The notes: generated by a model from the sequence alone, not told the origin. 29,045 nt of DNA from DATKQI01 sp035532755 (GCA_035532755.1 DATKQI010000057.1:1-29045), one strand, 5' to 3'; positions 14,902 to 22,789 are shown, numbered from the stretch's first letter. Program-made: numbers and translations.

Positions 14902-17283
14902 ATGACGTTCGAGGGCATCGGCGCTTCGGTTCGGCGCAAGGAGGATCTCCGGTTCCTCAGCGGCAACGGCCACTACACCGACGACATCAACCGCCCGCAC
15001 CAGCTGCACGCCCACATCCTCCGATCCGATCGGCCCCACGCGCGGATCGGCGGCATGGACACCAAGGCGGCGGCTGCCATGCCCGGCGTGGTCGCGGTTT
15101 ATACCGGCGCGGACATGCAGGCCGACAACATCGGCGGCCTGCCCTGCGGCTGGCAGATCCACAACAAGGACGGCACGCCGATGGCGGAGCCGATGCACCC
15201 GGTCCTCGCGACCGGCAAGGTGCGCCATGTGGGCGACCCGGTGGCCGTGGTGGTGGCCGAAACGAAGCAGCAGGCGAAAGACGCCGCCGAAGCGATCGCG
15301 ATCGACTACACGGACCTGCCGGGCGTGGCCACGCTGCGCGAGGCGGTTGCGGCAGGGGCGACTGCCGTTCACGACGATGCGCCGGGGAACGTCTGCTACG
15401 ACTGGCATATCGGCGACAAGGCGGTGGTGGATGCCGCGTTCGCCAGGGCGGCCCATGTCGTCAAGCTCGACCTGACGAACAACCGGCTGATCCCGAACGC
15501 AATGGAGCCGCGCGCCGCGGTGGGCGAGTTCGACCGCACCACCGGGGACTACACGCTCTATACCACCAGCCAGAACCCGCACGTGATCCGGCTGCTGATG
15601 GGTGCGTTCGTGCTGCACCTGCCGGAGCACCGGCTGCGCGTGGTCGCGCCGGACGTGGGCGGCGGGTTCGGATCGAAAATCTATCATTACGCCGAGGAGG
15701 CGATCGTCACCTGGGCGGCGGGGAAGCTGCACCGCCCGGTGAAATGGACCGCCGAGCGCACCGAAAGCTTCATGTCGGACGCGCACGGGCGGGACCATGA
15801 CAGCACGGCCGAAATGGCGCTGGATGCCGAGGGCAGGTTCCTTGCCCTGCGGGTGAAGACGCTGTGCAACATGGGCGCCTATCTCTCCACCTTCGGCCCG
15901 GCGGTGCCCACTTACCTGTATGCCACCCTGCTGGCGGGCGTGTATTCCACCCCGGCGATCTATGCCGAGGTGAAGGCGCTGTTCACCAACACCGTGCCGG
16001 TGGATGCCTATCGCGGCGCCGGGCGGCCGGAGGCGGCCTATCTGCTGGAACGCCTGGTGGACGTGATCGCGCATGACACCGGCCTCGACCGGGTGGAGCT
16101 GCGGCGGAAGAACTTCATCCCGTCGAGCGCCTTTCCCTATCAGACGCCGGTCGCGTTGCAGTACGACAGCGGCGACTACGAGGCGACGCTGCAGGCCTGC
16201 CTGAAGGCGTCCGGCTGGGCCGATTTCCCTGCCCGCCGCGCAGCGGCCGCCGCGCGCGGCAAGCTGCGGGGCATCGGCATCTCCACCTATGTGGAGGCCT
16301 GCGGCATCGCCCCCAGCGCGGTGGTGGGCTCGCTCGGCGCGCGTGCCGGGCTGTACGAGGTGGCGAACATCCGCGTGCACCCGACCGGCAGCGTGAGCGT
16401 GTTCACCGGCACCCATAGCCACGGCCAGGGGCACGAGACGACGATGGCGCAGCTCGTCGCCGAACAGCTCGGCGTGCCGCTCGATCAGATCGAGATCGTG
16501 CATGGGGATACCGCGAAGATCCCGTTCGGCATGGGCACCTACGGCAGCCGCAGCCTCGCGGTCGGCGGTTCGGCGATGGTGAAGGCGATGGACAAGATCA
16601 TCGCCAAGGGCAAGAAGATCGCCGCCCATCTGATGGAGGCCTCGGTGGACGACATCGAGTTCAAGGACGGGAAGTTCACCGTCTCCGGCACCGACAAGTC
16701 GAAGGCGCTGGCGGAGATATCGCTCGCCGCCTACGTGCCGCACAACTACCCGATCGAGGAGCTGGAGCCGGGGCTGGAGGAGAACGCGTTCTACGATCCG
16801 AAGAACTTCACCTTCCCCGGCGGCTGCCATATCTGCGAGGTGGAGATCGACCGGGAGACCGGCATGATCCATGTGGTGAACTTCACCGCGGTGGACGATG
16901 TCGGCCGGGTGATCAACCCGATGATCGTGGAGGGGCAGGTGCAGGGCGGCGTGGCCCAGGGCATCGGCCAGGCGCTGCTGGAGAACGCGGTGTACGATGC
17001 CGCGGGCCAACTGCTCACCGGCTCGATGATGGACTACACCATGCCGCGCGCGGACGATCTGCCGAACATCTCGGTCGGCACGGAGGTCACGCTGTGCACC
17101 CACAACCCGCTGGGGGTGAAGGGCTGCGGCGAGGTGGGGGCCATCGGCAGCCCGCCGGCCGTGATCAACGCGGTGGTGGATGCGCTGAAGGATTATGGCG
17201 TCCGGCATCTGGACATGCCGGCCACGCCGCAGAAGATATGGTCGATCATCGCAGCGGCTACGCCGAAGATGGCGGCCGAGTAA
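14902..17283 (+). CDS. Molybdenum hydroxylase large subunit, form II CO-dehydrogenase-like (CoxL-like)
   Basis: The 793-residue catalytic subunit binds the molybdopterin-cytosine-dinucleotide cofactor. Visible sites are GGGFGSK at 253-259, the active-site loop AYRGAGR at 369-375, the segment VQGGVAQGIGQAL, and the catalytic glutamate Glu744 in KGCGEVGAIGSP. Form I enzymes, the proven CO oxidisers, carry AYxCSFR with a cysteine that binds copper; here AYRGAGR defines form II, for which CO oxidation is doubtful. An aromatic heterocycle, aldehyde or other substrate is as likely. The family length is about 780-810 residues, so the gene is complete. GGGGAG precedes the ATG. No CoxDEFG or XdhC-like maturation genes are in the window. 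Confidence 0.94.
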   Translation: MTFEGIGASVRRKEDLRFLSGNGHYTDDINRPHQLHAHILRSDRPHARIGGMDTKAAAAMPGVVAVYTGADMQADNIGGLPCGWQIHNKDGTPMAEPMHPVLATGKVRHVGDPVAVVVAETKQQAKDAAEAIAIDYTDLPGVATLREAVAAGATAVHDDAPGNVCYDWHIGDKAVVDAAFARAAHVVKLDLTNNRLIPNAMEPRAAVGEFDRTTGDYTLYTTSQNPHVIRLLMGAFVLHLPEHRLRVVAPDVGGGFGSKIYHYAEEAIVTWAAGKLHRPVKWTAERTESFMSDAHGRDHDSTAEMALDAEGRFLALRVKTLCNMGAYLSTFGPAVPTYLYATLLAGVYSTPAIYAEVKALFTNTVPVDAYRGAGRPEAAYLLERLVDVIAHDTGLDRVELRRKNFIPSSAFPYQTPVALQYDSGDYEATLQACLKASGWADFPARRAAAAARGKLRGIGISTYVEACGIAPSAVVGSLGARAGLYEVANIRVHPTGSVSVFTGTHSHGQGHETTMAQLVAEQLGVPLDQIEIVHGDTAKIPFGMGTYGSRSLAVGGSAMVKAMDKIIAKGKKIAAHLMEASVDDIEFKDGKFTVSGTDKSKALAEISLAAYVPHNYPIEELEPGLEENAFYDPKNFTFPGGCHICEVEIDRETGMIHVVNFTAVDDVGRVINPMIVEGQVQGGVAQGIGQALLENAVYDAAGQLLTGSMMDYTMPRADDLPNISVGTEVTLCTHNPLGVKGCGEVGAIGSPPAVINAVVDALKDYGVRHLDMPATPQKIWSIIAAATPKMAAE

Positions 17284-17306
17284 GCAGAAGGCACAGGAGC
17301 CGAACG

Positions 17307-18101
17307 ATGTATGATTTCGCGTATCAGAAGCCGGGCAGCTTGGCCGACGCCGTGAAGGCGCTGGCGGCGGATTCCGAGGCGAAGGCCCTGGCCGGCGGCA
17401 TGACCTTCATCCCCGTGCTCAAGCAGCGCCTCAACAAGCCCTCGGCGGTGATCGACCTTGCCGGTGCCGGCCTGACGGGCATCACCGTCTCGGGCAGCAC
17501 GGTGACGATCGGGGCGATGACCACGCACGCGGCCGTGGCGGCCTCGGCCGAGGTGAAGAAGGCCATTCCGGCGCTCGCCTATCTGGCCGGCCAGATAGGC
17601 GACAACCAGGTGCGCCACCGCGGCACTATCGGCGGCTCGCTCGCCAACAACGATCCCTCGGCCTGCTATCCCTCCGCCGTGCTGGCGCTGGGTGCGACGA
17701 TCAGGACCGACAAGCGCAGCATCAAGGCTGACGACTATTTCCAGGGCATGTTTACGACCGCGCTCGCGCCGGACGAGATCATCACCGCGGTGGAGTTCCC
17801 GATCCCCGAGAAGGCGGCCTATGTGAAGTTTCCCAATCCGGCGTCGCGCTACGCGATGGTGGGGGTGTTCGTGGCCAAGGGGCCGGCGGGCGTGCGGCTC
17901 ACCGTCACCGGCGCGGGGCAGAGCGGCGTGTTCCGCCACAAGGCGATGGAGGAGGCGCTGGGCAAATCCTGGTCCGCCGACGCGCTGAACGGCGTGACGA
18001 CTCCGGCGGACGGACTGAACGGCGATATCCATGCCTCAGCCGAATACCGCGCGCATCTGATCGGGGTGATCGCGAAGCGGGCGGTCGCGGCGGCAGGCTG
18101 A
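17307..18101 (+). CDS. Molybdenum hydroxylase FAD-binding medium subunit (CoxM-like)
   Basis: The 264-residue subunit accepts electrons from the iron-sulfur subunit. The FAD-binding motifs are AGGMTFIP at 29-36 and TIGGSLANNDPSACYP at 107-122; the C-terminal domain of the CO-dehydrogenase flavoprotein family follows (FRHKAMEEALG and the helical end). It is slightly shorter than the usual 270-290 residues. AGGAG lies seven bases before the ATG. It is the last gene of the three-gene operon and is followed within eight bases by a strong hairpin. The fate of the electrons (quinone, oxygen or NAD) is not shown by the sequence. Confidence 0.94.
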   Translation: MYDFAYQKPGSLADAVKALAADSEAKALAGGMTFIPVLKQRLNKPSAVIDLAGAGLTGITVSGSTVTIGAMTTHAAVAASAEVKKAIPALAYLAGQIGDNQVRHRGTIGGSLANNDPSACYPSAVLALGATIRTDKRSIKADDYFQGMFTTALAPDEIITAVEFPIPEKAAYVKFPNPASRYAMVGVFVAKGPAGVRLTVTGAGQSGVFRHKAMEEALGKSWSADALNGVTTPADGLNGDIHASAEYRAHLIGVIAKRAVAAAG

Positions 18102-18109
18102 TATTTCGG

Positions 18110-18139
18110 TGCCGCGGGGAACAAGTGTTCCCTGCGGCA
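18110..18139. terminator. Strong hairpin between convergent operons, probable bidirectional terminator
   Basis: Arms 18110-18123 and 18126-18139 pair over 14 positions with a single G-U wobble; the tightest pairs close on a minimal loop, so 12-13 pairs are realistic. It lies between the medium-subunit stop (18101) and the stop of the convergent permease (18162). It lacks a T-run on either side, but its size and location make it the best transcription-end candidate in the window. Confidence 0.7.
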
Positions 18140-18161
18140 GCCTGATCCGTGTCTGGACAGG

Positions 18162-18989
18162 CTATTCCTTCACCCCGCCGGCCATCATCCCGCGCACGAG
18201 ATAGGCGCGGGCGAAGAAGGTGAAGATCAGCACCGGCAGCAGCACCAGCACGCCGGCGGCGGCGATCTTTCCCCATTCCCAGCCGGCGTACTGCATGAAA
18301 TTGACGATCGCGACCGGCGCCGTCATCGCGTTCGTCCGCGTAAGGATCAGCGCGAAGAAGAAATCGTTCCAGGACATGATGAAGCACAGGATGCCGGTGG
18401 CGGCGAGGCCCGGTGCGGTCAACGGCAGGACCACGCGCAGGAACGCCACCCAGACGCCGGCGCCGTCGATCCACGCAGCCTCCTCCAGCGCGCGGGGGAT
18501 CGCGGCGAAGAAGCTCCGCATGGTCCAGATCACCATCGCGAGGTTGAAGGTGAGGTAGATGATCACGAGCCCGCCCACGGTATCCAGCAGGCCAAGCCAG
18601 CTGTAGGCGAGGAAGAAGGGGATGGTGAAGGCGATCGGCGGGGCCATGCGGGTGACGAGAATCCACATCGCGATCTGGCCCCGGGCGCGAAAACGCCAGC
18701 GCGACAGCGCATAGGCCGCCGGCACCCCGATCAGCAGCGAAAGCACCGTGGAACTCGTGCTTGCCATCAGGCTGTTGGCGAAGGAGGCCGGGAAGCCGCC
18801 CCCTGCCAGCGCCCGGTAGTTGGCGAGCGTCGGCGTGAAGCCGATGCCGCCGCTCATGATGTCGGCATTCGGGCGGAACGACATCTGCAGAAGCCACAGC
18901 ACGGGCGCGAGCGCGAGGACCAGCAGCGCGGTGGCCGCCAGATGCGTCAGCATCCGCTGCCGATGCCGCCGTCGTGTTGCGCTATTCAT
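18162..18989 (-). CDS. Sugar-type ABC importer permease, MalG/UgpE family
   Basis: The 275-residue protein has six predicted helices, starting ATALLVLALAPVLWLLQMSF. The EAA loop EEAAWIDGAGVWVAFLRVVLPLTAPG identifies the carbohydrate-uptake family 1 permeases of MalG type, and ARAYLVRGMMAGGVKE is the typical end. It forms the inner-membrane channel with the MalF-type partner. The ATG at 18989 lies inside the partner's last codons, an eight-base overlap, which implies coupled translation. It is the last gene of a three-gene group (binding protein, MalF-type, MalG-type) that lacks an ATPase gene, so it must share an ATPase encoded elsewhere. Confidence 0.92.
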   Translation of the reverse strand: MNSATRRRHRQRMLTHLAATALLVLALAPVLWLLQMSFRPNADIMSGGIGFTPTLANYRALAGGGFPASFANSLMASTSSTVLSLLIGVPAAYALSRWRFRARGQIAMWILVTRMAPPIAFTIPFFLAYSWLGLLDTVGGLVIIYLTFNLAMVIWTMRSFFAAIPRALEEAAWIDGAGVWVAFLRVVLPLTAPGLAATGILCFIMSWNDFFFALILTRTNAMTAPVAIVNFMQYAGWEWGKIAAAGVLVLLPVLIFTFFARAYLVRGMMAGGVKE

Positions 18990-19881
18990 CCGCGGCCTGC
19001 GCGCCGCCAAGGCGGTTGACCGCGAAGCTCAACACGAACACGCCCGCGACCATCATCGTGGCAATGGCGCTGCCATACCCCCAGTAAGCGAAATTGAAGG
19101 TCTGGATGAAGGCATAATAGTTGGTCACCTCGGTCGCCTGGCCCGGGCCGCCGTTGGTCAGCACGTAGATCAGCGGAAACGCCTTGATGCTGTCGATCAG
19201 CCGGAACAGCACCGCGACAGTCAACGCCGGGCGGATGAAGGGCAGCCGCACATACCAGAACATCTGCATCGCGCCCGCCCCGTCGATGCGTGCGGCCTCC
19301 AGCTGTTCCGTCGGCATCATCTGCAAGGCCGCCAGCACCATGAGCATGGTGAAGGGAAACCACTCCCACGTGTCGGCCAGCGCGATCGCGGGCAGGGCGG
19401 CGACGGGGTTCGTGATCAGCGAGCCGACGGGAATGCCAAGGGCGCCGAGCGCGCCGTAGAGCGGGCTGATGCCCGGCGTGTAGAGCACCTTCCAGATGAT
19501 CGCGACCACGATCGGCGGCAGCACCATCGGCACCAGGAAGCCCGTGCGCACCGCCTCCATGAAGCGCGATTCGAGATTGAGCAGCAGGGCGAGGCCGACC
19601 CCCACCGCGGTCTGCAGCCCGACGGTGATCACCGAAAGCTCAAGCTGCAGCCGGACGGAATGCAGGAAGCTGCTGCCGAACAGCGCCTGGCGGTAGTTGC
19701 CGAGCGGGTCGGAGAAATTCAGCAGGCTCGCGGGGTTGACCGGCGTGAGCGGGGTGAGGCTGGTGACCACCAGATAGATCGCCGGCGCCAGCGTGACCAC
19801 GGCCAGCACGATCAGCGCCGGGGCGAGGCCGAGGGTGAAGGCCCTGCGCTGCGCGTTGGCCCAGCCGGTGCGGGCGCTCAT
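18982..19881 (-). CDS. Sugar-type ABC importer permease, MalF/UgpA family
   Basis: The 299-residue protein has six predicted membrane helices, beginning LGLAPALIVLAVVTLAPAIYLVV. It carries the EAA loop EAARIDGAGAMQMFWYVRLPFIRPAL and the LTNGGPGQATEVTNYYAFIQTFNF segment, both classic for MalF/UgpA-type sugar permeases. It partners with the downstream MalG-type protein. ATG at 19881 starts ten bases after the binding-protein stop. The substrate may be a mono- or oligosaccharide, polyol or glycerophosphodiester; family members take up all of these. Confidence 0.93.
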   Translation of the reverse strand: MSARTGWANAQRRAFTLGLAPALIVLAVVTLAPAIYLVVTSLTPLTPVNPASLLNFSDPLGNYRQALFGSSFLHSVRLQLELSVITVGLQTAVGVGLALLLNLESRFMEAVRTGFLVPMVLPPIVVAIIWKVLYTPGISPLYGALGALGIPVGSLITNPVAALPAIALADTWEWFPFTMLMVLAALQMMPTEQLEAARIDGAGAMQMFWYVRLPFIRPALTVAVLFRLIDSIKAFPLIYVLTNGGPGQATEVTNYYAFIQTFNFAYWGYGSAIATMMVAGVFVLSFAVNRLGGAQAADE

Positions 19882-19891
19882 TCCGGCAGGA

Positions 19892-21229
19892 TCAAAGCTT
19901 CACGCCCGCCCGGCGCAATTGCGCGATCGCGTTCGTCTGCGCCGCCGCCATCGCCTGCTTCGCCGTCTTCTCCCCAGAAATGATGCTCTGGATGGCGATG
20001 TCGATCTGCCGATCCACCTGCGGGTACGGGGGCACGGTGCGATAGGCCATGTAGCCCTTGGCGGCGAGGTCGATCGTGTCGAGATACATCTTCGCCACAT
20101 CGAAGCCATTGTGGCTGAGCTTCTTCTTGAACTCGGGCATCTCGATGATCGACCGGCGGGTGACGGAACTCCAGCCCTGGTCGCGGAACATGCGCAGCAG
20201 CAGGTCTTTCGACATCGCCCAGACGATGAACTGCCACGCCGCGTCCTTGTGCCGGGAACCGGCGGGGATGCCCCAGCCATGCGTGGCAAGCTGCGGGAAG
20301 CGGCCCTTCGGCCCGGCCGGGAACAGCGAGAAGCCGCAGGTTTTCGCCACTTTGCTGGTTGGCTGCGCCATCGGCGTCACGAACGCTTCGTTCTCGGTGC
20401 TGTAGATCGTCCGGCCGTTCTGCAGCGTGGCGACCACCTCGTCGTAGGTATAGGAGAGCGCGCCCTTCGGGCCGTAGCTGCGCAGCAGGTCGCTGAAGAA
20501 CCCGGCCGCGTGCACCGCCTCCGGCGTGTCCAGCACCGGCATCAGGTCGTGCGGCGGGTTGCGGAAGATGTTGGCGCCGAAGCCTTGCAGGTAGCCGATG
20601 AAGGTCCAGCCGTAATGGTTCTCGGTGATGAAGCCGGGAATGCCCTGCTGGCCGTTCACCGCCTTCAGCATCTTCGGCATCTCGTCGAACGTGTCCGGCA
20701 GCGTGAACCCGGCCTTGCGGATCAGATCGTAGCGGGAGGCGCCGGCCATCATGATGTCGGCGATCCAGGGAATGGCGCAAAGCCGGCCATGGCTGTCCTT
20801 GAACGCGCTCGTTGTGCCGGTGAGGAAATCCTTCGCATCCCACGCGGCCGGCGTGCGCTTCGGATCGTCCATGAACTGGTCGAGCGGCGTCACCCATCCC
20901 GCGCCCACCCAGCGGCCGATGTAGATGAAGGTGACGTTGATGACATCGTAGGCTTCGCTGCGGGTGGCGAGCGCGATGTCCATGCGCTGGTTGTAGATCG
21001 GGAAGGCCGGCGTGGTGTACACCACGCGTGCGCCGGTCTGTTCCTCGAACTCGGGGATGTACTTGGCGAGAAACTGCGGATAGGGCGCGCTCCAGCACGA
21101 AACGTTGAGCGTGACGCCTTTGAGCGGCTTCGATCCGACAGCAGCCGGCGCCTTGCCGGGAAGAGCGAGCAGGCCTCCGGTCGCCAATCCGGTCGCCAGA
21201 ATCCGCCGCCGCGGCAGCTTCCCCTGCAT
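19892..21229 (-). CDS. Sugar-type ABC importer substrate-binding protein (extracellular family 1)
   Basis: The 445-residue periplasmic binding protein has a Tat-like leader: PRRRILATGLATGG at 6-19, then a hydrophobic core and a probable cleavage after APA at residue 29. The mature part follows family 1: VTLNVSCWSAPYPQFLAKYIPEFEEQTG, YDVINVTFIYIGRWVGAGWVTPLD, a YDEVVATLQNGRTIYST hinge region and a THGWGIPAGSRHKDAAWQFIVWAMS segment near the C-terminus. It captures the ligand for the two permeases encoded downstream. The ATG lies about 76 bases from the putative operator region shared with the divergent gene. Confidence 0.92.
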   Translation of the reverse strand: MQGKLPRRRILATGLATGGLLALPGKAPAAVGSKPLKGVTLNVSCWSAPYPQFLAKYIPEFEEQTGARVVYTTPAFPIYNQRMDIALATRSEAYDVINVTFIYIGRWVGAGWVTPLDQFMDDPKRTPAAWDAKDFLTGTTSAFKDSHGRLCAIPWIADIMMAGASRYDLIRKAGFTLPDTFDEMPKMLKAVNGQQGIPGFITENHYGWTFIGYLQGFGANIFRNPPHDLMPVLDTPEAVHAAGFFSDLLRSYGPKGALSYTYDEVVATLQNGRTIYSTENEAFVTPMAQPTSKVAKTCGFSLFPAGPKGRFPQLATHGWGIPAGSRHKDAAWQFIVWAMSKDLLLRMFRDQGWSSVTRRSIIEMPEFKKKLSHNGFDVAKMYLDTIDLAAKGYMAYRTVPPYPQVDRQIDIAIQSIISGEKTAKQAMAAAQTNAIAQLRRAGVKL

Positions 21230-21304
21230 CGTCTCTCTCCCTGTGCGCCCGCCCCGTTGTTCGGGATCGGGCCGTTCCCAGCATACTGCAACGTCGGGTC
21301 CATC

Positions 21305-21335
21305 TTGACAAGCAAACGTTTGCGGACCCTACACT
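21305..21335 (+). promoter_or_regulatory. Putative strong promoter for the DUF218-like gene
   Basis: A perfect -35 box TTGACA (21305-21310) is followed either by CCTACA (21328-21333, 17-base spacing) or TACACT (21330-21335, 19-base spacing). The operator palindrome fills the spacer, so a bound repressor would block RNA polymerase. On the minus strand the best -10-like sequence for the binding-protein gene is TATGCT (about 21280-21285), 20 bases from TTGTCA, which is less convincing. Confidence 0.55.
21312..21323. promoter_or_regulatory. Perfect 12-bp palindrome, probable LacI/GalR-family operator
   Basis: GCAAACGTTTGC is a perfect palindrome with a central CG, the usual form of LacI/GalR-family operators. 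It lies between the -35 and -10 boxes of the plus-strand promoter and about 83 bases from the start of the sugar binding-protein gene on the other strand. A 6-bp inverted repeat, GGGTCC (21296-21301) and GGACCC (21324-21329), flanks it. A LacI-type regulator gene is not present in the window. Confidence 0.7.
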
Positions 21336-21361
21336 GATTGAAGATTTCCGCAGGTGTGGCG

Positions 21362-22018
21362 ATGGCAGATCCGGATTTTCTGGCCGCGCGGCTTGCCGTG
21401 GAGCTTGGCGACGCAGACATGGCACGCGAACTTGCCGCGCTGCTCGAAGCCGACACGCTGTGCTGGACCGCGCCGACCATCCCCGCGGCGCGCATCCGCA
21501 CGATCATCGGCTTCACCTTCGGCAACCGCATGGCCGCGAACGGCAATCGCCTTCCCGGCCCGGTGAACGAGGCGCTGGCCGAGGTTGCAGTGGCACTGCA
21601 CCGTGAAACGAACGCGCCCATCTACGCGCAATGGGAGGTGGCGGAGCCCGCCGCCGAACGCCTGCCTCCCGACACGGTGACGCCGATCCACCCTGGCCGG
21701 GACGAGCGGGGGGAGCCCGTCTATCTCAGCACCGGTGGTGTGCTGGAGGAGATCGCGCGGCGGGTCGATCCGGCGAAGCTCGGCCCGGTCTGTGTCGTCG
21801 CCTTCGCCGACCATATGTGCCGCTGCGTGATGACCGCGCGGCGCCTCGGCTTCGATGCCTACGCGCCGGAAGGCCATGCCATGCCGCGCGACTACGATCC
21901 GCTTTCAGGCCAGGCGTGGTGCCGCAGCCGCCTGGCCTATCTGCTGCACGACCTGATGATCCGCATCACCGAACGCCGCGCCGAGGTGCTGGCGCGCGGA
22001 CAGCCGCGCCATCCGTGA
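21362..22018 (+). CDS. Unknown protein, possibly DUF218/YdcF-like
   Basis: This 218-residue protein has no signal peptide or membrane helix. Its central and C-terminal parts show a loose DUF218 (YdcF/SanA/ElyC) pattern: RIRTIIGFTFGNRMAANGNR at 44-63 as first strand and sugar-phosphate-like loop, YLSTGGVLEE at 121-130, and VVAFADHMCRCVMTARRLGF at 145-164 in place of the usual H-x-x-R helix. The match is by eye and uncertain. The ATG at 21362 has CAGGTG nine bases upstream; an upstream TTG at 21338 would fall too close to the promoter. Transcription diverges from the sugar importer with a shared LacI-type operator, so it may act on the same substrate or sense it. Confidence 0.6.
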   Translation: MADPDFLAARLAVELGDADMARELAALLEADTLCWTAPTIPAARIRTIIGFTFGNRMAANGNRLPGPVNEALAEVAVALHRETNAPIYAQWEVAEPAAERLPPDTVTPIHPGRDERGEPVYLSTGGVLEEIARRVDPAKLGPVCVVAFADHMCRCVMTARRLGFDAYAPEGHAMPRDYDPLSGQAWCRSRLAYLLHDLMIRITERRAEVLARGQPRHP

Positions 22019-22310
22019 AACCGGGTCCGATCGCGCGGGCGAAGGCGGCCTCGACGGCACGCGCGCTCCAGCCATCGCGCAGGATCGCGCGGCCGGCAAG
22101 GGCGAGGTGGGCATTGCGCCCGCGATCGGCGTGCAGCGCGAGGATCAGGCGTGCGAGGGCATCGGCATCCTCCGCGATGCAGGCCTCGGCCTGCATCGAA
22201 ACGAAGGAGACCTCGAAGCCGAGCCGCACCAGCGCGTCCATGTGCGACAGGATCGGCCCCGAGCCCGCATCGCCATCGGATGACGGCCGGGCCGTGCTGA
22301 TGACGAGGGT
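21966..22310 (-). pseudogene. Internally deleted glycosyltransferase remnant
   Basis: The minus strand encodes LVISTARPSSDGDAGSGP then ILSHMDALVRLGFEVSFV, the start of a glycosyltransferase of the type with D-x-D-A-G-S and L-x-x-L-G-F/Y-x-V. Without any middle domain this is followed by AEDADALARLILALHADRGR and LALAGRAILRDGWSARAVE, the usual end of a GT4-type transferase. At least 200 residues of catalytic core are missing. The joint lies at about 22175-22198, exactly at a perfect inverted repeat. The open frame continues upstream only as antisense to the next remnant and downstream into the end of the DUF218-like gene. It is unlikely to be functional. Confidence 0.6.
22175..22198. repeat. 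Perfect 10-bp inverted repeat with 4-base loop at a gene-fusion joint
   Basis: CGATGCAGGC (22175-22184) and GCCTGCATCG (22189-22198) pair perfectly around CTCG. On the minus strand it encodes MQAEACIA, the very residues that join the N- and C-terminal pieces of the shortened glycosyltransferase. A structure-mediated deletion or a short hairpin insertion would leave this mark. Confidence 0.75.
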
Positions 22311-22779
22311 GCTGCATGCCCCCGCGCTCGGCGAGGCGGAAACGGCGGAGCGCATCGCCCGTGCCTTCACGCAAGCCGGCGTGGGGGAGCGGGTGACGCT
22401 CGGGGGTGCGCTGCCGTGGGATGAACTGCTCCGCGTCTGGGCGGGGATGGACCTCGCGCTGATGCCCTTTCCTTATGGCGGCGGCGTTTCCCTGCTCGAA
22501 GCGCTCTGGATGGGCGTGCCCGCCATCTCGCTCGCGGGCGAGAGCTTTGCCGCCCGCCACGGCGCGAGCCATCTCGGCGTGCTCGGGCTCGATGACTGGG
22601 TTGCCGCGTCGGAGGAGGCGTATGTCGCCCGCGCGGTCACGCATGCGAGCGACCTGGGCGGGCTTTCCCGCCTGCGGGCGGAGTTGCGGTCGCGCCTGCG
22701 CTCCAGCGCGCTGTGCGATGCGCGGGGCTTCGCGCGCGCATTCGAAAGGGCGCTGCGGCAGGTGTCTCGTCGCACATGA
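22300..22779 (+). pseudogene. C-terminal remnant of an O-GlcNAc-transferase-like (GT41/SPINDLY) protein
   Basis: About 159 residues match the end of bacterial OGT-like glycosyltransferases, which usually have TPR repeats and two Rossmann halves over 500 residues or more. Visible elements are VLHAPALGEAETAERIARAF, the donor-binding motif FPYGGGVSLLEALWMGVP (57-74 of the fragment), SLAGESFAARHGASHLGVLG and the closing SALCDARGFARAFERALR. The TPR region and the first catalytic half are absent. The ATG at 22300 has no ribosome-binding site, and homology begins about there, where it meets the oppositely oriented glycosyltransferase remnant. It is probably a dead fragment, although the frame is open to a TGA at 22777-22779. 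Confidence 0.65.
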
Positions 22780-22789
22780 TGCGGTGCGG

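Noticed and set aside
14773..17208. An 811-codon minus-strand frame opposite the molybdenum hydroxylase large subunit
   Set aside because: Its composition is typical of an antisense shadow, while the plus strand encodes an enzyme with all its motifs intact.
14902..17283. True aerobic CO dehydrogenase (form I)
   Set aside because: The active-site loop is AYRGAGR, not the cysteine-containing AYxCSFR of form I, and the gene order is small-large-medium.
22300..22779. A functional small glycosyltransferase
   Set aside because: Only the C-terminal part of the GT41 catalytic region is present, there is no ribosome-binding site at the only plausible start, and it abuts another gene remnant.
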